DNA from: Candidatus Tectimicrobiota bacterium
Lineage (GTDB): Bacteria; JACPUC01
DNA length: 64,000 bases
Direction of reading: 5' to 3'
Assembly: GCA_016192455.1 (NCBI GenBank)
Contig: JACPUC010000007.1
Coordinates: forward strand, 132,720 to 196,719
Shown: positions 35,548-45,050 of the stretch, in pieces
Layout of the letters: each line of letters begins with the position of its first letter
Numbering within the stretch: position 1 is the stretch's first letter
Program-made: the position numbers and the translations under genes
Notes under the pieces: model-generated
Databases searched by the model: none
What the model was told of the DNA's origin: nothing
What the model saw: the letters and a program-made list of their open reading frames with translations, nothing else

Positions 35548-36531
35548 GCGCCCAGGCCCCTTCCTGCTTGAGCGAAGTTCCGCCGGAGATCAGCCCAGCG
35601 GGCGGCAGTCGCTCAATCCCCCCGTCAGTGGACCGGCGGCAGGGAGGTCGAGCGCTCGAGCACCACTATGCTCAACGCCCACCTCCGTCGGCGCCTCCCC
35701 GCCTACCTTGCCGGACTCGGCACGCTGCTAGCCGAGGGCGGCGAGACCGAGAGCAGCGGCGTGGCGTCGTTCAACGTCGTCAGGTCGAACGACGGTTTCA
35801 GCGCCGCGCGCCAGGCCCCGAAGCTGCCCGCCCACCTCGGTGAGTCCGGCGTCGCGGAAGTTCTCTTCCTGCCGCTGGTCGAGTTTGAGCGTAGGCGAGA
35901 CTACCGCGCAGGCTGGCGAAGCCGCACGCTCCGGGAGCGAGCCTTCATCCCGCACCTGCGTGTCGGTAATGGCACGCAGACAGGTGCAACAGCCAGGCAG
36001 GCAAGGGACGCGATCTTTCGCGGCACGACGTCTAGCAAGGGCGGTAACCAACGTTATGCCCGCTTCCAGAAACTTGTGAAAATTCGCGTGCATAGCATAA
36101 TTCTATGTATGAGAGTATCGTTGAAATCTTCGACCTCTTGGGGAGTGCTGGAGACGGCGTCCCGAGGGGCGTTACCCATGATCGCAAACGTTCTCGTTGG
36201 AGAGGTGGCAGCCGTTCGAGATTCCCATCAAACGTCGATGGGGCGCGGTCTGTCGCAAAAAATGCTTCAACCTGCCTGCGTGAGATGGGGGAGGACAGGA
36301 CCGCAAGGATATGTCGTAACGAGGGGGGCTGAGGAGAAAGGCGCCAAGGTTCATGACTGGCACGTTGAGATGTGGTGATGCTGACACTGCCTGTCGGGGA
36401 CAGCGCGGGGTGAGCTTGCGCCCCGATCTCCTGTCGGCAGTTGTAGCGGCGGCCTGCCTTGCTACCCACGTGCTCGGGTCTGGGGGCCGCCGGATCCCCC
36501 TCTCTGAAAGCCTCATCGGGAGGATGGAATC
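35548..36531. other. 984-bp intergenic region
   Basis: The largest unexplained gap. Frames of 120-236 codons exist on both strands (35668-36378 plus, 35728-36093 minus), but their translations change character along their length and match nothing I recognise. AT content rises near 36050-36130, where a promoter candidate (36074-36101) and the short inverted repeat CATAG/CTATG (36091-36107) occur. It may contain decayed genes or a regulatory RNA. Confidence 0.45.
36074..36101 (+). promoter_or_regulatory. Promoter candidate in the gap before the repeat membrane protein
   Basis: TTGTGA (36074-36079), a 16-base spacer and CATAAT (36096-36101). The -35 matches at 4 of 6 and the -10 at 5 of 6 positions. 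CATAG...CTATG, an inverted repeat, overlaps the -10 and could be an operator. It would give a 420-base leader to the gene at 36532. Confidence 0.4.
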
Positions 36532-37383
36532 ATGGCGAACAGTTCGGCTCAGCCTGGGAGCTCAAGCTATGGCCAACTCTTTGCGCGCGAGTGTATTCGC
36601 GCCGTGCCATGGCTTGTCATGTCTTTCATCATCCTCATCCTGGCCTATGCGATTGTGGTGCGTCCCATCAACAACGCCTATCAACGCACCGTTGGCCAGT
36701 TCATCTCCTTCGCGATCGGCAAACCCGTGGACGGGCTGACGCCACTGAACGCGGCGCAGATCAAGGAGGTTCGGGAGAACCTCAAGACCGCGTTCAGGTA
36801 CGCAGCCGCCACCCCCATGCAGCAGGTCCTCACCTTCCTCGACAACAAAGAGAACCGCCAGCGCCTCGAAAAGAGCATGCGACGGGCGATTCGCATCGCC
36901 CTGACGGCCGGCCTCGAGGAGTCAGCCAAGGTGGTCAGGAAAAAGAATCTCGTCCAGCGCGCCAGCACGAAGGCAAAGAAAGGCCTTGAATTCGCCGCCA
37001 GCACGATGTTCGGGGAGGCCGCCGAAAAGGTGCCCACCGCGCTCGTGCCGAAGGTGAAACAGGCGATGAGAGAGAACATCGAATTCACCCTCGACACGTT
37101 CCTGCGCGGTCTCCAGACCTCGCCGCTGCTCCCAAAGGCAAAGCAGAACACGAAGGAAGCCATCGAGTTCACCAGCGAGACGCTGTTCCGCAAGATGCGC
37201 CACGTTTTCCTCGGCGACCCCAAGTTCGTCCAGGAGATGAAGCAGAACTTCAAGGAAGCGATTGACTTCGCCGCCCAGCGCTGGGCAGACTACATGCTGG
37301 AAGACTTCCAGGCGGCGCCCGCCGAAGGGGACAAGCAGCCTCAACGGAATGCCCCAGGTGGAAGGGCGACTCCAGGCAGGTAG
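36532..37383 (+). CDS. Single-pass membrane protein with tandem amphipathic repeats, family not recognised
   Basis: A 283-residue protein. A short polar N terminus is followed by one transmembrane helix (about 24-44, VPWLVMSFIILILAYAIVV). A long Lys/Glu/Phe-rich helical part contains four related blocks: KAKKGLEFAASTMF (147-160), VKQAMRENIEFTLDTF (175-190), AKQNTKEAIEFTSETLF (203-219) and MKQNFKEAIDFAAQRW (236-251). Their shared E/D-F pairs are 28-33 residues apart. The tail is Pro/Gly-rich. A GGGAGG precedes the ATG, so it is expressed. The repeats suggest lipid- or protein-binding amphipathic helices at the membrane surface. No family is recognised. It stands alone, convergent with mobA. 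Confidence 0.8.
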   Translation: MANSSAQPGSSSYGQLFARECIRAVPWLVMSFIILILAYAIVVRPINNAYQRTVGQFISFAIGKPVDGLTPLNAAQIKEVRENLKTAFRYAAATPMQQVLTFLDNKENRQRLEKSMRRAIRIALTAGLEESAKVVRKKNLVQRASTKAKKGLEFAASTMFGEAAEKVPTALVPKVKQAMRENIEFTLDTFLRGLQTSPLLPKAKQNTKEAIEFTSETLFRKMRHVFLGDPKFVQEMKQNFKEAIDFAAQRWADYMLEDFQAAPAEGDKQPQRNAPGGRATPGR

Positions 37384-37471
37384 CACGGCCGCCATCCATG
37401 CCCACCCACGACGGGAAGAGGGCGCCGCTCTCCGGCAAGCACCGCACCCTGGGCCGGACGGGCGGAGCGGC

Positions 37472-38179
37472 TCAGCCCTCGGCGCGCAGCAAGGCGTTGG
37501 CTTGCCGCAAGTCATCGCGGGTATTGATATTGAAGAGCGAGCGGCGTAGGACGGCGAGTCGGGCGACGCCGCCCCAGGCAGGATCAACCGCATCGACGAC
37601 GCGCGTCGCCACCATCGCGTAGAGGACGTCAATGCGCAGTCGCCGCGCCTCCAGGAGGTGCTCAACGGCGGGCAGACAGCGGCGGTGATAGAAGGCGTGG
37701 AGCGTGTGGAAGCGACCGTCAACGAAGGGGACGACCACGTCCGGGAGCGTTGCCTCTCCACGATCGCACCAGGAAGGCTCCGGCGCGGCGGCTGCGGCGC
37801 TGGGCAGCGGCGTTCCGCGGCAGGCCGCCAGGGCGCGGACGGCGTCCGCTGCGAGGAAGGGCATGTCGCAGCCGACGATGAAGCACCAGGGACTGTCGGC
37901 ATGCCGCAACGCGGTGTAGATGCCACCGAGTGAGCCGAGCCCGGGACGGTCATCAACCACACTTGGGATGCGGAGCGAAGCATAGACCTCCGGCGTATTG
38001 GTGACGAGGAGCTGGGCGCGAAAGAGCTCGCGCAGCACGCGCGCGACGCGCTGCGCCAGCGGCATGCCGGCAAGGGGTTCCAGCGCCTTGTTGCGACCGA
38101 ACCGGCGGCTCTGGCCGCCGGCAAGGATGACGCCGGTGCAGTCATCGAGAGCTGGAATACTCCTTCCGCGGCTGGCCAT
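37472..38179 (-). CDS. mobA: Molybdenum cofactor guanylyltransferase MobA
   Basis: A 235-residue nucleotidyltransferase that adds GMP to molybdopterin to form the bis-MGD cofactor. The GTP-binding loop LAGGQSRRFGRNKAL spans 19-33. GLGSLGGIYTAL and VGCDMPFL are the MobA catalytic and metal-binding segments. The start at 38179 was chosen because the loop normally begins about 15 residues in; the open frame to 38392 overlaps the divergent MaoC gene. A xanthine dehydrogenase-type molybdoenzyme subunit is encoded at 45561-47957. That family usually uses the cytosine form (MCD), so the link is not firm, and MobA must also serve bis-MGD enzymes elsewhere. Confidence 0.93.
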   Translation of the reverse strand: MASRGRSIPALDDCTGVILAGGQSRRFGRNKALEPLAGMPLAQRVARVLRELFRAQLLVTNTPEVYASLRIPSVVDDRPGLGSLGGIYTALRHADSPWCFIVGCDMPFLAADAVRALAACRGTPLPSAAAAAPEPSWCDRGEATLPDVVVPFVDGRFHTLHAFYHRRCLPAVEHLLEARRLRIDVLYAMVATRVVDAVDPAWGGVARLAVLRRSLFNINTRDDLRQANALLRAEG

Positions 38180-38321
38180 GGGGGAATCCTCAGGAGCGCC
38201 GCCGTGCCCTCTGCGCGCTGGGCCGGCAGGCGCCCGTGCCTGTAGTATGGCATGAAGCAGCCGCTCCGCAAGGCGAGAATCGAACGCCGCCGCGCCTTGC
38301 GGCGTCTTCGAGGGAGGGACG

Positions 38322-38771
38322 ATGGACGCCTCGCCAACAATCTTCGATGACGCCATCCCGGTGGGCACCACGTTTCCACCCTGCGAGTTCATCCTGGAGC
38401 CGGAGCGGGTGCGCCATTACGCCGCCGCGGTGGAGGCCGACAACCCCCTCTACCATCAGGCGGCCGTCGAGGCTAGCGGGCCGCACCCCGGCGCCGTCGC
38501 CCCACCGACCATCGCGGCAATCTACGTGCGGCACGCCTACAGCAAGGCTGCCAGCCCCATCCCCGGCACCGTCCATGCCAGGCAGGCGTACCGTTTCCAC
38601 CGTCCGCAGCGCGCCGGGGACCGCTTGACCCTGACCGCAACGCTGGTGGAGCGCTACGTTCGGAAGGAGCGCATCTACGTCGTCATCAGGACTGTCGCTA
38701 CAAACCAGCATGGCGAGCTCGTCACCGAGGCAACGAACACGGTCTTTCTGCCGCACAAGAAGGCGACGTAG
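38322..38771 (+). CDS. MaoC-like dehydratase, FAS1-type N-terminal (HadA-like) subunit
   Basis: A 149-residue hot-dog-fold protein of the MaoC N-terminal (FAS1-like dehydratase) type: FILEPERVRHYAAAVEADNPLYH near the N terminus, APPTIAAIY in the middle and RAGDRLTLTATLVERYVRKE. It lacks the catalytic D-x4-H hydratase motif, which the next gene supplies. This is the HadA/HadB arrangement, in which the non-catalytic subunit binds the acyl chain and the two form an (R)-specific enoyl hydratase. AGGGAGGG precedes the ATG at 38322. It is divergent from mobA with the catalytic subunit 147 bases downstream. Confidence 0.88.
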   Translation: MDASPTIFDDAIPVGTTFPPCEFILEPERVRHYAAAVEADNPLYHQAAVEASGPHPGAVAPPTIAAIYVRHAYSKAASPIPGTVHARQAYRFHRPQRAGDRLTLTATLVERYVRKERIYVVIRTVATNQHGELVTEATNTVFLPHKKAT

Positions 38772-38918
38772 CGGCGTCGCCGCGGCGGCGCTGCCAGGAG
38801 AGTCAACGTTGGCGACGTGGTCTGGCGCAGCCGCGGCGCCGGCCCGCGGACTGCTCTCCCGTCGGGCGACAGCGGCGAGGTGCTCCAACGACGCGGAAAC
38901 CAAGCCAGGAGAAGCGCG

Positions 38919-39326
38919 ATGTTCACCGAGTTTGTCGCTGGGACCCCTCTCCCGGTGCGGCAGCGCCTGGTGACGCAGGAGAAGATCAACGCCTACGCCG
39001 AGGCGTCGGGAGATCATAACCCCATCCACACCGATCCTGAGTTCGCCAAAACGACGATGTACGGCGGCACCATCGCGCACGGGCTCTACACCCTTGCCTT
39101 CCTCTCGGAGATGTTGGGGAGCGTTTTCGGGCCGGCGTGGCTCAGCGGCGGAAGTATCGACATCGCTTTCTTGCGCCCCGTGCGCCCCGGTGACACGATC
39201 AGGACCGGCGGCGCGGTCACCCGCGGCGAACAGGTCGAGGGAAAGCAGAGGCTGCTGTGCGAGGTCTATTGCGAAAACCAGCACGCCGAAAAAGTCCTTG
39301 CCGGCTCCGCAACCATCGAGTACTAG
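38919..39326 (+). CDS. MaoC-like (R)-specific enoyl hydratase, catalytic (HadB-like) subunit
   Basis: A 135-residue hot-dog-fold hydratase. YAEASGDHNPIHTDPEFA carries the catalytic Asp and His of the MaoC hydratase 2 motif. GGTIAHGLYTLAF and FLRPVRPGDTI complete the family pattern. It adds water to enoyl-CoA or enoyl-ACP, or removes it from the 3-hydroxy form. An AGGAGAAG ribosome binding site lies 5 bases before the ATG at 38919; the frame is open to 38817, which has no site. It forms a likely heterodimer with the preceding gene product. No acyl-CoA ligase or ketoacyl synthase lies nearby to fix the pathway. Confidence 0.92.
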   Translation: MFTEFVAGTPLPVRQRLVTQEKINAYAEASGDHNPIHTDPEFAKTTMYGGTIAHGLYTLAFLSEMLGSVFGPAWLSGGSIDIAFLRPVRPGDTIRTGGAVTRGEQVEGKQRLLCEVYCENQHAEKVLAGSATIEY

Positions 39327-39780
39327 CAGGCGCCGCAGCAGAAGCGGCTCAGAGCCGACTGTAACGGATGGTGAGCAAATTCCCTCCTGGCACTGAGAAA
39401 AGACATCGGATCGACTTCGCGGCGCCGGGTCCACCCTCTCCTTTTCGGGTCGGGAGGTGATCCGCAGATTGCGCAGATTTCACGGATTGAATCGGCGTAA
39501 GAGGATGATCCGCCCCGTCAGTCTTCCTGTCATCCTCCTCTCACGAGAGCAACTCGGTACCTCCTGTCGCCGCGCGGCGCGTCCCGTCAAGAACTCCGCC
39601 ATCAAAAACCTCGTGTAATATCTTAAATTTACACTCGTATACTATTGATGTAATTGATATCTAGTTCAAGTTTTTTACTGCCGTGTTAGGGCTTTGAGTA
39701 GCTGTGCTTCTGCCGCTCAGTTGCTTCTCGAGGAGTGCGCCGCCGAACTGTTCCCGGCGATGCCTCGACTCGTGAGGAGA
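39327..39780. other. Intergenic region with AT-rich island upstream of the pst promoter
   Basis: About 450 bases. A repeat of the 'CCGCAGATTGCGCAGATT' type is at 39460-39488. 39600-39690 is a sharply AT-rich island with TTTACA (39628-39633) and TAATTG 17 bases later, a weak promoter candidate. No gene is supported; the plus-strand frame beginning at 39694 belongs to the pstC frame but precedes its Pho-box. Confidence 0.45.
39460..39488. repeat. Intergenic repeat of the 'CCGCAGATTGCGCAGATT' type
   Basis: ATCCGCAGATTGCGCAGATT followed by TCACGGATT. Imperfect tandem units of GC(A)GATT recur every 9-10 bases. Similar short tandem sequences recur between genes in many environmental genomes, and this kind of sequence belongs with the repeats at 19573-19703. 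Confidence 0.5.
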
Positions 39781-39836
39781 TTGTTACAGGGATGTCACGC
39801 GGCGTTCAAGGAAATGTCACACGGGTGTGAGATAGT
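39781..39836 (+). promoter_or_regulatory. Tandem PhoB-box array and -10 element upstream of pstC
   Basis: Four half-sites at exact 11-bp steps: TTGTTAC (39781), ATGTCAC (39792), CGTTCAA (39803) and ATGTCAC (39814). The PhoB half-site is CTGTCAT; these match at 4, 5, 4 and 5 of 7 positions. The two best copies share TGTCAC. GATAGT (39831-39836) lies 10 bases after the last copy, where PhoB-dependent promoters keep a -10 but no -35. It sits 150 bases before pstC, so phosphate-starvation control is likely. Confidence 0.7.
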
Positions 39837-39987
39837 AGGCTCTCGGCGGCAGCCAGCGACCCCTCTCCGGGATCACCGTCTGCCGATGAGCCTTGCTTGG
39901 ACGTTCAGGATGCAGCGAGGTAGGCTCGTTGCGGCGCGCCCCTTGTGCCGCAGGCACAGCCGCCACCTCACGGAGAGTGTTCCAGCC

Positions 39988-42312
39988 ATGGGGCAGCGAC
40001 GGCGCAGTGCTGATCTCATCGACTCGCTGGCGCGGCACGTCATCTCCGTTGGCGGGCTTTGCGTCATTGTGGCCGTGCTTGCCATCATCTTTTTTATCCT
40101 GCGCGAGGGCTTGCCCCTCTTCTACCCAGCCAAATCATCACCCCAGCCTCCCTTGCCAATCCCCCTTCAAGCCGGCCAAGGAGCGACATCACTCCTCGTC
40201 ACCTCGGACGAGTACCGTGAGTTCGTGGTCACCCTGGATCGCGACGGCGTCGTGCGTTTGCGCTCCCCGCAGGACGGCGCGTTGAAGCAGGAACTCCGCA
40301 CGCCGCTCCTGAAAGGAGAGGTGCTGACTGCTGCGTCCGAGCCGACCATGGGCAGCTTCATCGCCGCCACCGAGAGCGGGCTGGTTGTGCCGCTGCGCTT
40401 GCAGTTTCAGGTCCGCTGGGAAGGAGGGCGGCGAGTCCTCCAGCCAAGGCTTTCCGGCGGTCCGGTGCTCGATTTCGAGCGCCCGGAAGACCCCATCCGC
40501 AAAGTCTCCGGAGCCAGGCTCGAGGGGGGAGGTGCGCAAGCCGCCATCGTCACCGCCTCGGGCGAGCTCCTTTATGGCGTCTTCAATGCCGTGGAAGAGA
40601 AAACCACCATCTTCAGGCTAACCGACGAGGTCTCGCCACGACGCCTCAGTGCGCTCGCCATGAGCAGCAACGGCGAGTGGCTCGTCGCCGGAGCGGAAGA
40701 GGGCACGTTCAACGTCTGGCAGCTCGAGGCGGGTGAAGCCCCCAGCCGCATCCAGTCGAGCGAGGCGAGCGCCGCCCCCATCACCGCCCTGGCGTTTCTC
40801 CTGGGGGACGAGTCGCTCATCGTGGGAGATGCGGCTGGGGGCGTTGCCGTATGGTTTCCCCTTCGCTACCTTCAGGTTGCGAATACCGCCGAGGCGCCGG
40901 TGCGCTTTGAAGGCACCCTCCTCCGTCCCGGTGAGCAGCAGCGCATCCTGGACCGTGGCTATGCCACTGAATACAGCCATATCCCCGCCCTCACCTTCAC
41001 GACTGCAGGCCGCTCATTCCGCAAGATCCACACCTTTGCCCCCCACCCCCACGGCGTGACGGCGCTGGCTGCCTCGTCCCGAAACAGGGGATTCATCTCA
41101 GCCGACACGGCCGGCGGGGTTTGGCTGCGCTACGCTACCACCGAGAGCACCCAGGCGCGGCTTCACGCCGGCAAGGATGCGATCCGAAGCGTGGCCTTCA
41201 GTCCGCGCCTGGATGGCATCTTCGCCCTCGATGCCGCGGGCCGCGTGCATCGCTGGAGCCTGCAGAACTCCCACCCCGACGCCACCCTGGAGAACCTCTT
41301 CACGAAGGTGTGGTACGAAGGCGCCATGGAGTCGGCGCACGTCTGGCAATCGACGGGCGGCAGCGACGCCTTCGAGCCGAAGTACGGCCTCTGGCCGCTC
41401 CTCTTCGGGACCTTCAAGGGCACCTTCTATGCCATGATCTTTTCCGTGCCGCTGGCGATCGTGGCGGCCCTCTACCTGTCGCAGCTCGGCCCTTCGCGCC
41501 TGCGCGACGTTTGCAAGCCGGTGATCGAAATCATGGCGGCGCTGCCCAGCGTGGTGGTGGGATTCCTGGCGGCTCTCTGGTTCGCGCCCCTGGTCAGTCA
41601 ACACCTGGCGACCGCTCTCCTCTGGCTCCTCCTCATGCCCCCCTGCTTGGGAGCGGCGCTGGGAGTCTGGTACCTCACCGCAAAGGTGCTGCGGGCAACG
41701 CTGCGTCCCGGGGTGGAGCTCGTCTTCATCTTCGCGGCCTTCGTCGTCGCCTTCCTCATCGCCTCCTCCCTGGGGCCGTTCCTCGAGAACGCCTTCCTCG
41801 GGAAGGACCTGGCGACCTGGCTCTTCGAGCGCTTCGGCATCGTCTACGATCAGCGCAACAACATCGTCGTGGGGGTGGCCTTGGGGTTCGCCGTCATCCC
41901 GCTGATCTTCAGCATCTGCGAAGACGCCATGTGCAGCGTCCCCCCCGCTTACACCTCCGCCGCCTTGGCGCTGGGCGCGAGCAAGTGGCAGACCGCCATC
42001 TACGTGGTGCTGCCGGCGGCGAGCCCGGGGATTTTCGCCGCCATCCTCCTTGGGCTGGGGCGCGCGGTCGGCGAGACGATGATCGTCCTGATGGCCACCG
42101 GCAACACGCCGATCCTCGACCTCTCGCCGTTCACCGGCATGCGCACGATGTCGGCCACCATCGCGGTGGAGATTCCTGAAGCGGCGTATGGGGGAACCTT
42201 GTACCGCGTACTCTTCGCCACCGGCTTCCTCCTCTTTGCCATCACGTTCATGATCAATACGATAGCCGATACAGTGAGCTACCGGCTGAGGCGTCGCTAT
42301 GGTCGATACTAG
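39988..42312 (+). CDS. pstC: Phosphate ABC transporter permease PstC with beta-propeller-like insert
   Basis: A 774-residue protein against about 300-320 for Escherichia coli PstC. After the first helix (about 22-45, LCVIVAVLAIIFFIL) comes an extra domain of some 400 residues with repeated WD40-like strands, for example LSALAMSSNGEWLVAGAEEG, ITALAFLLGDESLIVGDAAG and VTALAASSRNRGFISADTAG. The permease core follows from about 460 and ends in the EAA loop YTSAALALGASKWQTAIYVV. PstC and PstA form the membrane channel for phosphate. The start at 39988 lies after a GGAGAG site and after the Pho-box; the open frame to 39694 would cover that box. The insert is probably periplasmic because it follows one helix. 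Confidence 0.92.
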   Translation: MGQRRRSADLIDSLARHVISVGGLCVIVAVLAIIFFILREGLPLFYPAKSSPQPPLPIPLQAGQGATSLLVTSDEYREFVVTLDRDGVVRLRSPQDGALKQELRTPLLKGEVLTAASEPTMGSFIAATESGLVVPLRLQFQVRWEGGRRVLQPRLSGGPVLDFERPEDPIRKVSGARLEGGGAQAAIVTASGELLYGVFNAVEEKTTIFRLTDEVSPRRLSALAMSSNGEWLVAGAEEGTFNVWQLEAGEAPSRIQSSEASAAPITALAFLLGDESLIVGDAAGGVAVWFPLRYLQVANTAEAPVRFEGTLLRPGEQQRILDRGYATEYSHIPALTFTTAGRSFRKIHTFAPHPHGVTALAASSRNRGFISADTAGGVWLRYATTESTQARLHAGKDAIRSVAFSPRLDGIFALDAAGRVHRWSLQNSHPDATLENLFTKVWYEGAMESAHVWQSTGGSDAFEPKYGLWPLLFGTFKGTFYAMIFSVPLAIVAALYLSQLGPSRLRDVCKPVIEIMAALPSVVVGFLAALWFAPLVSQHLATALLWLLLMPPCLGAALGVWYLTAKVLRATLRPGVELVFIFAAFVVAFLIASSLGPFLENAFLGKDLATWLFERFGIVYDQRNNIVVGVALGFAVIPLIFSICEDAMCSVPPAYTSAALALGASKWQTAIYVVLPAASPGIFAAILLGLGRAVGETMIVLMATGNTPILDLSPFTGMRTMSATIAVEIPEAAYGGTLYRVLFATGFLLFAITFMINTIADTVSYRLRRRYGRY

Positions 42313-44008
42313 GAGCGCCAGCGGCGGCGACGCCGCCGAGGCGAGGACGCTGCGGGCCGCCAGCCGGCCCTCGGGCGAAGGGGCGCCTTATATCTGGACC
42401 ACCAGCCTCGCCGTGGTGCTCGTGCTCGTGATGCTGGTCGGCATCGTCGTCCTCATCCTGGTGAATGGCTTGCGCACCTTTTGGCCGTCCCCCCTCGTGG
42501 AAGTTCTGCTCAGGGATGGAACGCGTTACCTGGGAGAGGTCCACGCCCAGGAGGCCAAGCCCCAGGCCCAGCGCACCGGGCGCGCCGGCGCGCCTGCCGA
42601 GTACCGCACGAAGCTGAAGATCGGCAACCGCGATCTCGGCGCGGCGGATTTCGTTTGGATTGACAATGCAAGTATCAAGGCGCAGCGCCCGCCGAGCGAC
42701 GCCCTGGTGTTCGAGCGCCTGGAGTACGGCAACTTTTACGGTCGCCTCAAAGAGGTACGGGCGGGCGAACGACCGGTTGCTGGTGGCGGAGAAGAGGGCA
42801 TCGCAACGCTGCGCCGCTTCCACCGCACTGCCGCCGGCAAACGGCAGAAACTTGACGATCTGCGCCGTGAGCAGCTAAACATTCGCCAACCACTCACGAA
42901 CCTGGAACGGGAAATCAGCGCCCTCAGAGGGAGCCGCTTTGCCGTCTCCGAGGAGGGGGCCGCTGAACTTCGCCGCCTGGAGCCGCAGCTCGGGCCCTTG
43001 CAGAACCAGCTCAATGAGAAGGTGCGGCCTCTGGTGGTAGAGCAAGAGCGCCTGCGGCGTGACCTCGAGGGCCTGCGCGTGGTGATGGAGACGGCCAACG
43101 GCAAGATCGCCTCCATCGCCCTCGCCGACATCGTCCGTGTCACACAACCCAACACGATGGGAATGCATCACAAGGTCCTTCATTACCTCGGCAAGCTGAT
43201 CGAGTTCATTTGGCAGCAGCCCCGTGAATCGAATACGGAGGGAGGCGTCTTCCCCGCCATCTTCGGCACCGTTCTCCTCGTCTTCCTCATGACGATTGCG
43301 GTGGTGCCGTTCGGCGTCGTTGCCGCCGTCTACATGCACGAGTATGCCCGACAAGGACGGCTCTTGCGCATCGTGCGCGTGGCCGTGAACAACCTCGCCG
43401 GCGTTCCTTCCATCGTCATCGGCATGTTCGGACTCGCCTTCTTCGTCTATGGGGTCGGAGGCACCATCGACCAGCTCTACTACAGCCGCTACCTCCCCAC
43501 CCCGACGTTCGGCACCGGCGGCATCCTCTGGGCGTCGTTGACGCTTGCTCTCCTGACGCTGCCGGTGGTCATCGTGGCGTCGCAGGAGGGCCTGGCCGCC
43601 GTTCCCCAGGCGTATCGCGAAGCTTCCCTCGCTCTCGGCACAACGAAGTGGCAGACGATCCATCGCGTGGTGCTGCCGAACGCCACACCCGGCATCCTGA
43701 CAGGAATCATCCTGGCCATCAGCCGGGCCTCGGGGGAGGTGGCCCCCCTGATGATCACCGGGGTGGTGAAACTCGCTCCCTCGCTGGCCATTGATGGAAG
43801 CTGGCCTTTCCTCCACCTCGATCGCAAGTTCATGCACCTCGGATTCCATATCTACGACGTGGCCATGCAGTCGCCCAACGTCGAGGCCGCCATGCCGATG
43901 GTTTACAGCACCACGGCGCTCCTCCTCCTCCTCGTGCTGGCGCTCAACTCGGTGGCCACCATCGTGCGCGGGAAACTTCGCCAGCGCTACGCCGGCTCGA
44001 AGCTCTAG
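42299..44008 (+). CDS. pstA: Phosphate ABC transporter permease PstA with coiled-coil insert
   Basis: A 569-residue permease against about 290-300 in E. coli. The first helix (about 35-58) is followed by roughly 230 extra residues, including an Arg/Glu/Leu-rich coiled coil (about 177-265, [20 protein letters not shown]). Five helices with the EAA loop [20 protein letters not shown] form the permease core. It overlaps the end of pstC by 14 bases, so translation is probably coupled. The enlarged first loops of both permeases would face the periplasm and could contact each other. PstA pairs with PstC and is driven by PstB. Confidence 0.93.
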   Translation: MVDTRSASGGDAAEARTLRAASRPSGEGAPYIWTTSLAVVLVLVMLVGIVVLILVNGLRTFWPSPLVEVLLRDGTRYLGEVHAQEAKPQAQRTGRAGAPAEYRTKLKIGNRDLGAADFVWIDNASIKAQRPPSDALVFERLEYGNFYGRLKEVRAGERPVAGGGEEGIATLRRFHRTAAGKRQKLDDLRREQLNIRQPLTNLEREISALRGSRFAVSEEGAAELRRLEPQLGPLQNQLNEKVRPLVVEQERLRRDLEGLRVVMETANGKIASIALADIVRVTQPNTMGMHHKVLHYLGKLIEFIWQQPRESNTEGGVFPAIFGTVLLVFLMTIAVVPFGVVAAVYMHEYARQGRLLRIVRVAVNNLAGVPSIVIGMFGLAFFVYGVGGTIDQLYYSRYLPTPTFGTGGILWASLTLALLTLPVVIVASQEGLAAVPQAYREASLALGTTKWQTIHRVVLPNATPGILTGIILAISRASGEVAPLMITGVVKLAPSLAIDGSWPFLHLDRKFMHLGFHIYDVAMQSPNVEAAMPMVYSTTALLLLLVLALNSVATIVRGKLRQRYAGSKL

Positions 44009-44051
44009 ACACCGCCAGGGAGTGGCGCAACGCGTTCCAGGAGTATCGGTG

Positions 44052-44900
44052 ATGGCAGGAAGCACCCTCGAGAAGCTCACGACGGGCATGCAAGAAGCGG
44101 CCAGCGAGACCTCGTCGAGGTCGCCGCAGGCGCACCGCCCCGAGCACCTCGCAGCTATCCACTGCGAAAATCTCTCCGTCTTCTACGGAGCGCAGCAGGC
44201 CCTCTTCAACATCTCCATGGATATCCCCCGGCATCGCGTGACCTCCTTCATCGGCCCTTCCGGCTGCGGCAAGTCCACCCTCCTGCGGAGTTTCAACCGC
44301 ATGAACGACGTCATCGAGAACGTCCGCCTGGAAGGCAAGGTGCTCATCGAGGGAGAGAACATCTATGAGCCCGGCACGCACCTCCCCACCCTGCGCAAGA
44401 ACGTCGGCATGGTGTTCCAGAAATCCAACCCCTTCCCAATGTCGGTCCGCGACAACATCCTCTTCGGTCCACGCCGCCAGGGGGTGAAGAACCGCGCGCT
44501 CCTCGAGCAGATCATTGAAGACTCGCTGCGAAGAGCGGACCTCTGGAATGAGGTGAAAGACCGCCTGCACACCTCCGCCCTCGACCTCTCCGGCGGGCAG
44601 CAGCAGCGGCTCTGCATCGCCCGCGCCCTGGCAAACTCGCCGCGCATCCTGCTCATGGACGAGCCGGCGTCCGCCCTCGACCCCATCTCCACCGCCAAGA
44701 TCGAGGAGACGATCTACGAGCTGAAGGATGAGTACACGGTCGTCATCGTCACCCATAACCTGCAGCAGGCGGCGCGCTGCTCCGACATCACTGCCTTCCT
44801 GTACCTTGGCAAGCTCATCGAGATGAATGAGACGGCCAAGGTATTCCGCAACCCCTCGAACAAACAGACCGAAGACTACGTCTCCGGCAGGTTCGGATAG
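44052..44900 (+). CDS. pstB: Phosphate ABC transporter ATP-binding protein PstB
   Basis: A 282-residue ABC ATPase. Walker A is GPSGCGKST, the signature LSGGQQQRL, Walker B ILLMDEP, and the H-loop lies in [15 protein letters not shown]. The [14 protein letters not shown] segment is that of PstB rather than other ABC ATPases. It is normal in length apart from about 25 disordered N-terminal residues. The start at 44052 was chosen because the open frame upstream overlaps pstA. It follows pstA by 43 bases and completes pstCAB. The window holds no pstS, phoU or phoBR, so the binding protein and regulators are elsewhere. Confidence 0.97.
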   Translation: MAGSTLEKLTTGMQEAASETSSRSPQAHRPEHLAAIHCENLSVFYGAQQALFNISMDIPRHRVTSFIGPSGCGKSTLLRSFNRMNDVIENVRLEGKVLIEGENIYEPGTHLPTLRKNVGMVFQKSNPFPMSVRDNILFGPRRQGVKNRALLEQIIEDSLRRADLWNEVKDRLHTSALDLSGGQQQRLCIARALANSPRILLMDEPASALDPISTAKIEETIYELKDEYTVVIVTHNLQQAARCSDITAFLYLGKLIEMNETAKVFRNPSNKQTEDYVSGRFG

Positions 44901-45050
44901 TTCATCCTATACTGAAGGCGTGACCTTGGTTTCCGCTCCGAGCTTACGAGGAGGGGCGCGGTGGCGTGCCCTTCGTGTGCTCTTCCCGCGTCCCGTCGTG
45001 CGCGATTCATCCCTGAAGCGCGGCACGCGAGACGCGAGGGGTCCCACGCC

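Noticed and set aside
35668-36378. A 236-codon plus-strand frame, and an opposing 121-codon minus-strand frame (35728-36093).
   Set aside because: Both change composition midway, have no ribosome binding site and match no known family.
39694-39987. A longer PstC beginning at 39694 or 39883.
   Set aside because: It would place the Pho-box array inside the coding region and adds sequence unlike a PstC N terminus.
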